Made by a program: the position numbers and the translations under genes
Notes under the pieces: model-generated
Database searches by the model: none
The model's input: only the letters and a program-made list of their open reading frames with translations
What the model was told of the DNA's origin: nothing
Source: Paenibacillus sp. PAMC 26794
GTDB taxonomy: Bacteria; Bacillota; Bacilli; Paenibacillales; Paenibacillaceae
Assembly (NCBI RefSeq): GCF_000316035.1
Contig: NZ_ANHX01000003.1
Coordinates: forward strand, 1-64,000
Direction of reading: 5' to 3'
DNA: 64,000 nucleotides
Shown here: positions 8,937 through 17,100 of the stretch, piece by piece
Position numbering within the stretch: the stretch's first letter is position 1
Layout: every line of letters begins with the position of its first letter

Positions 8937-10337
8937 ATGTCAATGAAAAAGGTGTTAGTAGTGTCCATGGTAGCCACAGTGTTAACAACTTCTGTGGTCA
9001 GTGCAGTATCAGCTGCTCCTGCAGTGAAACCTGCAGCTAGTACAGCTCAGGTGCAAAACTCCACGCTTACAATAAACGGAAACAGCGTCATCGTTCGCTC
9101 CATCGTGAAGAATGGCGAGACACTTGTATCACTTCGTGATGTGATCAAGGCCATCGGCGCGCAAGCGGAAGTACAACGTGGAACAACGGTGATCAAGCTA
9201 AATGGTCACACGGTGACACTTCAGAATAATGCGAAACAACTTCTGGTGGATGGCAACAAAGTGAATTTGAATCAACCAGTTACGATTATTGGAGGTACGA
9301 GCTACGTTGCGCTTCGACCTTTGGTATCCAGCGTTGGCGGTACAATCGTTAAGAGAAGCGGACTGCTTGAAGTTAGCACGGTAGCTTTGCTCGAAGGTGC
9401 GGAAAACCCTCGTTTTGCCGGAGCGGACAAGCTTATCGTTTCCAAGAGTGATGACAATGGCCGAACGGATTATCTCGTGAATACGACGAGTGGTAAATAC
9501 GAGCTGTTGTTAACGACAGATGGTGGATCGGATCTGGTTGTTTCCCCGAGTGGTGATCAAGCGGCGTATACCAATGCGGATGGAGCCGTCTACGTTATCG
9601 ATCTGAAGACAAAGGCTTCAAAATTGATCACAAGTGACACGAGCATCAAACCGGAATTGGTATGGTCTGCGGATGGAAGCGCGATTTATTTCCTGCAAGG
9701 AGATAAAGGGTCGGTGATTGCGAGTCTGAATCTGGCTGATGGTGTAATTAAGAAACTGGTTGAAGACAAAGTGGATTACAAAGAAAACCTGAATGTGTCT
9801 GCGGACGGCAAAAGATTCATCTACACAGTGACGACACTGGGCAAGGTAACCTCAGATGCAACCAATGTAGATGAAGACAACGTGTCTATCGACTTTTCAG
9901 CCAATCAACAGCAAATATTTTCGTATAACAACGGTATATCAAAACCAGAAGCAGCACAGTTAACAACTTCAACCGATGACAAAGTGTTTGTATGGTCCGT
10001 TGATGGCCAGAAAGCCTATTACGTGAGCGTACCGTCCGAGGATGGTAATGCTTCGTTGCAATCTGTGGATTCATCCCAGAAGGCAACAACGGTGTACGGT
10101 GTTCACGATGTTGAGCAAGTGATTCTGTCTGGCGGCACCTTGTACGTACTGGCTGCGCAGGATGACAGCAACAGCGTCATTCTTTCCATCGACACGGTGA
10201 CAGGAAAACAAACCAAGCTATATACCGTATCTTCTGATGTATCCTCCATTACCGTTGCCGGATCACAAATCGCCGTGATTGAAAATGACCGGGTTCTGGT
10301 TCAAGCGGGTGGTAGCTGGAGAGCCGTTACGAAGTAA
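8937..10337 (+). CDS. Secreted copper-amine-oxidase-N (stalk) domain and beta-propeller protein
   Basis: A 466-residue exported protein. The N-terminal signal peptide ends around SAVSAAPA. Residues about 40-150 match the stalk domain named after copper amine oxidase N (TLVSLRDVIKAIGA, SYVALRPLVSSVGG), common in Paenibacillus envelope proteins and not itself an oxidase. Residues about 155-466 contain TolB-like blades (WSADGSAIYFLQGD, WSVDGQKAYYVSV). No Cys lipobox or membrane anchor is present. AAGGGTGA (8920-8927) supports the ATG at 8937. pstS starts only 49 bases after its stop and no terminator lies between, so it appears to be the first gene of the phosphate operon. Its function is unknown. 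Confidence 0.8.
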   Translation: MSMKKVLVVSMVATVLTTSVVSAVSAAPAVKPAASTAQVQNSTLTINGNSVIVRSIVKNGETLVSLRDVIKAIGAQAEVQRGTTVIKLNGHTVTLQNNAKQLLVDGNKVNLNQPVTIIGGTSYVALRPLVSSVGGTIVKRSGLLEVSTVALLEGAENPRFAGADKLIVSKSDDNGRTDYLVNTTSGKYELLLTTDGGSDLVVSPSGDQAAYTNADGAVYVIDLKTKASKLITSDTSIKPELVWSADGSAIYFLQGDKGSVIASLNLADGVIKKLVEDKVDYKENLNVSADGKRFIYTVTTLGKVTSDATNVDEDNVSIDFSANQQQIFSYNNGISKPEAAQLTTSTDDKVFVWSVDGQKAYYVSVPSEDGNASLQSVDSSQKATTVYGVHDVEQVILSGGTLYVLAAQDDSNSVILSIDTVTGKQTKLYTVSSDVSSITVAGSQIAVIENDRVLVQAGGSWRAVTK

Positions 10338-10386
10338 GATTTTAAATTTTTCGAACACACACTTTTATAATTCGAGAGGAGTTTAA

Positions 10387-11256
10387 ATGAACATGAAAAA
10401 ATGGATCAAACCCTTCACTGCAATGCTTATGGCTGTATCGCTAATTGGTGGACTTGGAGGCGCAACGACGGCATCTGCTGCCAAGAGTACGGAGAAAGGC
10501 AAAATTGTCATTAACGGTTCTTCGGCATTGCTCCCACTGACTCTTCAGGCTGCAAGTGAATTCAAGAAAGATAACCCAAAAGTTAAAATCTCGGCTTCCG
10601 CCGCAGGTTCCATAACAGGTCCTCAATCTGTACGTAAAGGGATTGCCGACATTGGCGCTGTGGACTGGGACGCTTCCAAGGATGTACCTGGCTTCAAGAA
10701 ATTTGATGGAATGGTAGCCAATCCAGTAGCGGTAACGGTATTCACGGCTGTTGTTAACACAAATGTGGGTGTAAGCAGCCTGACCACAAAACAATTGCAG
10801 GATATCTTCTCCGGCAAAGTGACCAACTGGAAAGATGTCGGAGGAGCGAACGCCAACATCGTTGTTGTTAACCGTAAGTTCGGTTCTGGCACACGGGTCA
10901 ACTTCCAGCAAAAAGCGCTCGACGGTAAAGACTTCATGAGCAAAGGCGATAACTACAAAGAAGTTGGCTCCAGCGGTGATATGAAAACAACCATTGAAAC
11001 GACACCCAATGCGATCGGTTATATTGACCTTCCTTATGTAACTAGCAAAATGAAGGCTGTATCCATCAATGGTGTGGCACCAACAGAGAAAAACGTTTTG
11101 AACAAAACCTACAAAGTATGGGGTATCGGATATTACATGACCAAAGGTCAACCTACCGGTGCAACCAAAGCGTTCATTGAGTACATCCAAAGCAGCAAAT
11201 TCCAGAATGGTTCCCTGAAAAAGCTGAAATTCATTCCGCTTGCGGCTGTAAAATAA
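10387..11256 (+). CDS. pstS: Phosphate ABC transporter substrate-binding protein PstS
   Basis: Captures orthophosphate for the PstCAB importer. Family signatures are NGSSALLPL near the N-terminus, SAAGSITGPQSVRKG, DIGAVDWDASK, LQDIFSGKVTNWKDVGG and RKFGSGTRVNFQQ. The length (289 residues) is normal. The signal peptide ends near TASAA and contains no cysteine, so the protein does not look like the lipoprotein that Gram-positive PstS usually is; it may be soluble or held another way. AGAGGAG (10375-10381) sets the ATG at 10387. It sits between the stalk/propeller gene and pstC. Confidence 0.93.
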   Translation: MNMKKWIKPFTAMLMAVSLIGGLGGATTASAAKSTEKGKIVINGSSALLPLTLQAASEFKKDNPKVKISASAAGSITGPQSVRKGIADIGAVDWDASKDVPGFKKFDGMVANPVAVTVFTAVVNTNVGVSSLTTKQLQDIFSGKVTNWKDVGGANANIVVVNRKFGSGTRVNFQQKALDGKDFMSKGDNYKEVGSSGDMKTTIETTPNAIGYIDLPYVTSKMKAVSINGVAPTEKNVLNKTYKVWGIGYYMTKGQPTGATKAFIEYIQSSKFQNGSLKKLKFIPLAAVK

Positions 11257-11303
11257 CGGAGCTTCAAATGTTCGTCATTCTCACATTTCATAAGAAGAGG
11301 GAT

Positions 11304-11335
11304 AGCCAGCTTCTGCGCACGGTCGCAAGCTGGCT
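11304..11335 (+). other. Intercistronic hairpin between pstS and pstC
   Basis: AGCCAGCTT (11304-11312) and AAGCTGGCT (11327-11335) are perfect arms in the 105-base pstS-pstC gap. No T-run follows, so this looks like an mRNA processing/stability hairpin or leaky terminator that could keep pstS more abundant than the permease genes. Confidence 0.6.
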
Positions 11336-11361
11336 TCTCTATGTGAAAGGAAGAGCACTTC

Positions 11362-12330
11362 ATGATCGATTTGAATCCATCCCCGAACAGCCCCGCCCCG
11401 AGTGAGCTTGGTGCAAGCCTTGGTAAGGCCACTGAATCGGGCACGCGGTTTAACCGTAAGGCGCGTCTTAGGTGGTCCAATAACCTGTTTCGCATGGTAT
11501 GCATCGGCAGTACGATCTTTGTATGTCTGGTTCTGTTATGTATCTTAATCCTCATGCTTCGTACGGGCGTTCTCACTTTTGCGGATGTGTCGCTGCGTGA
11601 ATTCTTTTTCTCCACCAACTGGGACCCGGAAAATGAACATTATGGTGCACTGACCTTTATCCTTGGAACACTGGCTCTTACGGGTCTCACCATGTTGTTC
11701 GCCATTCCATTGTCTGTCACCATTGCCGTATTTCTGGCTGAAATGACGCCCAAATGGCTTCGCCATATTTTGCGTCCCGTATTGGATCTGTTAGTGGGTA
11801 TTCCTTCTGTGGTTTACGGTTTCCTGGGACTGACGATCCTCATCCCCTGGCTAAGGGATATTAGTGGACGTGATCTGGCTGACGGATTACTCGCTGCGTC
11901 CATTGTACTGACCATTATGGTACTTCCCACGATCAGCCGGATTAGTGATGATGCCATATCTGCTGTACCGAACAAATACCGTGATGCAGCCTATGCGCTC
12001 GGTACGAACCGATTCCAGACCGTGACTCGGGTTGTCTTACCTGCTGCCAAAGGTGGGATTATGTACGCGGTCATTCTCGGGATGACTCGTGCCATCGGTG
12101 AGACGATGGCTGTGGTGATGGTCATTGGTAATACAGCACAGCTCGCGAACAGTCTGTTCACGCCAACAGCCGTGCTGACCAGTAATATCGTTATGCAAAT
12201 CTCTAGCGTCGAATTCGACTCGACCTGGAATCATGGTCTGTACATGATGGGCTTTATCCTGCTTGCGATCTCGATCCTGATGATCGTTATCGTAAGACTG
12301 CTTCAGAAGAGAGGGGACCGCAACGTATGA
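11362..12330 (+). CDS. pstC: Phosphate ABC transporter permease PstC
   Basis: One of two membrane subunits of the phosphate importer. It has a cytoplasmic N-terminal stretch of about 45 residues and six hydrophobic segments. The EAA-type loop reads VPNKYRDAAYALGTNRFQTV, followed by GMTRAIGETMAVVMVIGN. Length (322) is typical. The stop overlaps the pstA start by four bases (ATGA), indicating translational coupling. Confidence 0.93.
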   Translation: MIDLNPSPNSPAPSELGASLGKATESGTRFNRKARLRWSNNLFRMVCIGSTIFVCLVLLCILILMLRTGVLTFADVSLREFFFSTNWDPENEHYGALTFILGTLALTGLTMLFAIPLSVTIAVFLAEMTPKWLRHILRPVLDLLVGIPSVVYGFLGLTILIPWLRDISGRDLADGLLAASIVLTIMVLPTISRISDDAISAVPNKYRDAAYALGTNRFQTVTRVVLPAAKGGIMYAVILGMTRAIGETMAVVMVIGNTAQLANSLFTPTAVLTSNIVMQISSVEFDSTWNHGLYMMGFILLAISILMIVIVRLLQKRGDRNV

Positions 12331-13238
12331 GTGTGAAGAAGCAGGTGAACGCTGTCGTCCCGTCTTATTCTTTTGGCAAACGGAGAAGTTCATCGATGGT
12401 GATGGATCGGCTCTTTACAGGCATGGTATGGGGCGTTGGCATTGTCGTCATTTTGTTTATTGTTGGACTGTTATTTTTGCTGCTGAACAAAGGATTGCCT
12501 CTACTAAGCTGGGATTTTCTCTATGGTGTTCCTAGTGAGATTGAAGAAGGGGGAGGGATCGGCCCGGCGCTGTTCAACTCGTTCTATGTGTTGATTCTGT
12601 CCTTGCTCATCGCCATCCCTATTGGTATGGCGGCAGGCATATATCTGGCAGAGTTTGCACCAAACAATAAGCCGATCGAGACCGTTCGTATTTGTGTGGA
12701 GGGATTGTCCTCTGTGCCATCCATCATCTTCGGATTGTTCGGGATTGCCCTGTTTGTGGAGTTTTTCGAAATTGGTCTTACCATTCTCGGCGCAGCCGTC
12801 AGTCTTGCTTTCTTGAACCTGCCTGTGCTTACCAGGGTAACGGAGGAATCCGTCAGGGCAGTTCCGGTGGAACTTCGCAATGGATCGTTTGCGCTGGGCT
12901 CAACGCATCTTCAGACGATCCGCCAAGTGTTGTTGCCGGTGGCTATTAACGGGATCATGACAGGCATATGCCTGACGGCAGGCCGGACATTCGGTGAGAG
13001 TGCTGTCATTATTCTAACCGCTGGGGTGTCTACATCTGGGGAAATGTGGGACTTTAATTTGTTATCGCCTGGAGGAACCCTTGCCGTACATCTCTGGTAC
13101 ATTCAATCGGAAGCGATTGTGCCGGATGCCGAGGAAATTGCACAGAAAACCACAGCGGTACTGATCTTTGTGGCGTTGCTCATTAATGTTCTGTTCCGTG
13201 TACCCTTGTGGCTTAATGCACGTAAGAATCAAGCGTGA
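12327..13238 (+). CDS. pstA: Phosphate ABC transporter permease PstA
   Basis: Second membrane subunit of the phosphate importer. It has six hydrophobic segments, the motif GLSSVPSIIFGLFG, and an EAA loop VPVELRNGSFALGSTHLQTI followed by GRTFGESAVIILTAG. The start overlaps pstC by four bases. A 95-base gap without an obvious terminator separates it from pstB. Confidence 0.93.
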   Translation: MSVKKQVNAVVPSYSFGKRRSSSMVMDRLFTGMVWGVGIVVILFIVGLLFLLLNKGLPLLSWDFLYGVPSEIEEGGGIGPALFNSFYVLILSLLIAIPIGMAAGIYLAEFAPNNKPIETVRICVEGLSSVPSIIFGLFGIALFVEFFEIGLTILGAAVSLAFLNLPVLTRVTEESVRAVPVELRNGSFALGSTHLQTIRQVLLPVAINGIMTGICLTAGRTFGESAVIILTAGVSTSGEMWDFNLLSPGGTLAVHLWYIQSEAIVPDAEEIAQKTTAVLIFVALLINVLFRVPLWLNARKNQA

Positions 13239-13333
13239 TGAAAAGAGAATGCCGCTAATCGGTATCCTCTGAACAATGCCAACTGTTTAAGCTGAATTCG
13301 CAATCATTCCATTTCAACCCGGGAGGGCACCTT

Positions 13334-14089
13334 GTGCAACCTATTATTGAGATCAACAAATTGAATTTGTATTATGGTCAGTTTCAAGCGCTGAAGGATG
13401 TGTCCATTGAAATTCCTGAGCGGGCAATAACTGCTTTTATCGGACCGTCGGGTTGTGGGAAGTCAACACTGCTGCGTACGCTGAACCGTATGAATGACCG
13501 GATACCCGGCACACGGATTGAAGGTAAAGTGGCCGTAGGGGGAACAGATATCTACAGTGGTGAAGTTCATGTGGAGACTCTTCGCAAGAAGATCGGTATG
13601 GTCTTCCAGCAGCCGAACCCTTTTCCAAAATCCATCTACGACAATGTGGCTTTCGGTCCAAAACAACACGGTATCCATGGCAAGAAGAAGCTGGATGAAA
13701 TCGTGGAGCAGAGCCTGCGTTCTGCAGTCCTGTGGGACGAGGTAAAAGATAATCTGAAGCGCTCTGCGCTAAGTCTGTCCGGAGGCCAGCAGCAACGCCT
13801 CTGTATCGCACGTGCGCTGGCAGTGGAGCCGGATATTCTGCTGATGGATGAAGCGACTGCTTCGCTTGATCCCGTCTCCACCTTCAAGATTGAGGAGCTG
13901 ACGCATGAATTGAAGCAGCATTATACCATCGTGATGGTTACGCATAACATGCAGCAAGCCTCTCGCGTATCCCAGCAGACTGTGTTCTTCCTGAATGGGG
14001 AGGTCGTGGAGTATTCCGCTACCCAGAGCATGTTCGCCGAGCCTGTCGATGCGCGTACGAAGGATTATATTAGTGGTCGGTTTGGTTAA
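13334..14089 (+). CDS. pstB: Phosphate ABC transporter ATP-binding protein PstB
   Basis: ATPase that powers PstCA. Walker A is GPSGCGKST at about residues 38-46, the signature is [15 protein letters not shown] and Walker B is [13 protein letters not shown]. The DEATA form differs from the commoner DEPTSALDP, but the catalytic Glu is kept. The H-loop is VTHNMQQ. Length (251) is normal. GTG 13334 is preceded by GGGAGGG. A strong terminator follows, and no phoU gene lies downstream. Confidence 0.94.
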   Translation: MQPIIEINKLNLYYGQFQALKDVSIEIPERAITAFIGPSGCGKSTLLRTLNRMNDRIPGTRIEGKVAVGGTDIYSGEVHVETLRKKIGMVFQQPNPFPKSIYDNVAFGPKQHGIHGKKKLDEIVEQSLRSAVLWDEVKDNLKRSALSLSGGQQQRLCIARALAVEPDILLMDEATASLDPVSTFKIEELTHELKQHYTIVMVTHNMQQASRVSQQTVFFLNGEVVEYSATQSMFAEPVDARTKDYISGRFG

Positions 14090-14116
14090 GATATGAGTTG
14101 ATCGTGGAAACATGTG

Positions 14117-14147
14117 AGCCTTTCAGAGGTGATCTGAAAGGCTTTTG
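14117..14147. terminator. Terminator between pstB and the DUF11 gene
   Basis: Perfect 11-bp arms AGCCTTTCAGA (14117-14127) and TCTGAAAGGCT (14133-14143) with a five-base loop, followed by TTTT. It lies between convergent genes and may serve both. Confidence 0.8.
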
Positions 14148-14199
14148 TGATTTTACAGTTTCCAGGGAAGCTTAGAGAAAAGTCTGCTCTCAGCGCAGC

Positions 14200-17100
14200 C
14201 TATTCCTCTTGTTCTATAATTTCAACATTTGTTTTATTGGAGGCCAGAAAAGAAGGCAGCAGACTGCCATCGGGCAGTGCAATGTTAAAATGTAATAAAG
14301 CCTGATTAAGCAACCTGCAGTGTTCAGGTATGTTGTGAACCAGCACATTAAATTGAACGTCTACCGTCCCTCCTGGTGCGATTGTACCCAATGGAAGTCC
14401 CTTTACAACGTCTCCATCGGGTTGAAGCTGTCCGTTAACCACCACGCTGCCAGCAATAAATGTGGATTCCGCTTGAATGATATCTTTCAGAATGACATCT
14501 GTTCCTGACAATGAGCTTGCGTTATGAATCAAAATTTTGTAACGGAGATGGGAATGGACTTCAACCTCATGTTTGTTAGCACTTTTGACAATGGTAAGCT
14601 GTGGCAAACGGCTGGGTATAACCACGGTATTAGATTGGAGTGACCCAACTGTTGCTTGGCCTTGAGCTTGGAATTTAGCTGATAATTGGTTGACGATATC
14701 TCCGCTCACGGGCTGGTTGATGACGATAACCTCAAACGTAACACTTGCAGTATGGCCCGGCTGAAGGGATGCAATGAAGATTCCTGCGGCCGGATGGGCT
14801 CCAGCAACCGGTTGTCCGTCCAATCTTACACTTCCCTCAACAAAGCGGGTTCCGGTCGGGATCAAATCGGTTATCGTGACCTGAACAATCGTACTTACCG
14901 TATTGGTAATGACGGATTGATACGTGATGGTATCGCCCACAACAGCGGAAGTTTTGTCCGCTGTCTTTTGGAGGCTAATCAGTGCTGTCGAAGTGGAAGG
15001 CACGAGTACGTTGACGGCATTGGATTGGATTGTAAAGACCATCTGTCCCAAGGTATATTGAAGATTCGCCTGATTCGTTATTTGGGAAGGAGCAGCCCCT
15101 GCGTTTACGCTGACCTGGAATGCAACCGTTGCAGAACCTCCTGGCGGAATCATGCCCAGGTTGATTCCGTTCGCAGGGATACCCGCTGATGCTATCACTC
15201 CGTTAACGACGACACTACCCGTTACAAATGCTGTTCCCGGTGGAACAGCATCAGTCAATATAACGGAGCTTATAGGCAATCGATTATTATTGCGTATAAG
15301 AATGGTATAGGTAATGACATCTTTTGGAGAGGCATCAGGCCTGTTGGCTGTTTTGTTAATGGACACATTGGGATGGCTTACAAGGAGAGTGATTGGGTCG
15401 GACTGTGAGCTGTCAGTAAGTGTTCTCCCGTCTGCGGTAAGGAACGAGAAGCTGGCAATCGCTTGGTTGATGATCTCCGAACTTGGTGGTATGGAGATAA
15501 TGGTCACTGAAAATAATACTTCAATGGTCTGCCCTGGAGCAATCGATCCCAAAGCAATGCCAGTACCCGGGTTTGCTGTGGGTAAACTGCTGCCATTGGA
15601 TATGACACTGCCCTGTACAAAGGTCGTACTGGATGACAGTGAATCCAGCAAAGTCACGTTAGCTGCAATATTACCTGTGTTGCTCAAGGTTAACAGATAC
15701 TGAACCGTATCTCCGACCTGAACATTGGTGCTGGAGGCTGATTTGACGATGGAAATGACCGGGATATTTACAGGGGTTGTTACTGCATTGGACTGCACGG
15801 TATCTGTGAAATTTCCTGTAGTGAATTGTACATTGGCCTGATTGGTTACGAGGATGGGTACAGGCTCGTTAATAACGCGATCATCGACTACAACTTGAAA
15901 AGTGACGGTTGCTGAGCCGTTCTGAATGATCATACTGATCGTTATGCCTGCAGCCGGATTGGCATCGGGGATAACAGCGCCATCTACGGTAACACTTCCT
16001 GGAACAAATGCTGTACCGCCCGGAATCGGGTCTGTAAGCACAACATCGGTAATCGGTGTGGATACATTATTTTTGATAAGAAGGGTATAGGTGATCGTCT
16101 CCCCAATCTGAACCTCCTCGACAGAAACTGATTTGATCACTGAAACAATATCCTCAGCCGTTACCGGTATAGAGACCATATTGGATAATACGCTGTCACT
16201 AAGAATTCGACCATCGGGTACAAGGGCAACATAATCGGCTCTCGTTTGATTGTTCAATACAGGCGGATCAGGTAAAGATGTGACTGCAGCCTGGAAAGTG
16301 ACAACGGCCGGAAACCTTGGTGATACGGTGCCAAGAATAATTCCTGTCACAGGACGGGTACCACTCCAGCGATTCCCGTTAATGAATACACTGTTTTGTA
16401 CAAACGTCTCTCCTGGTGGCAACGGGTCAAATAAAATGACATCCGCATTCAAATTCCCCGTATTGCTCACGATCAGGGTGTAGGTAATGGTATCTCCCAC
16501 AACAGCATTCAACTGGGAGGCGGATTTGACTATATCGATAATTGGCGCATACACAGGGATGGTCAAGATATTGGACAAATTCACGATAGGCGTTGTTCCG
16601 ACGATAAAATTGATGCTCGCTTGATCTGTCAAATTAAACGGGATGGGCAGAGGGAAAGGCAGATTGGTAACACTCACCTGAAAGGTCACGACAACCTGAC
16701 TATTGCCAGCAATGGTTCCAATATTAACGCCAGTGGAAGGATCCGCTCCCGGGATAACCGTCCCGTTCAAGGTTACACTATTCGGAACAAGAATGGAGCC
16801 TGTCGGGATCGGATCAGAAAAAATCACATTATTGACAGGAAAGCCTTCAATATTTGCAATCACGATCGTATAGGTAATAACATCTCCGTCTACAGCATCG
16901 ATGACATCAGCGCTTTTGGTCAGAATTGGGTCTGGTGCGGATATCGATATGATGATTTCATTGGAAGGGGAACTTCCGGGAATGACACGCCCATCGGGTG
17001 GGCTAAATGTATAATCAGTCGTTGCCTGATTCGTTAACTGCTGATTGGCGGGCAATGTATTCACGATGATCTGAAACGTAACAAACACGGATTCTCCCGG

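Noticed and set aside
10441-11190. Minus-strand frame of about 249 residues over pstS
   Set aside because: Antisense to an unambiguous pstS; Cys- and aromatic-rich translation without domain.
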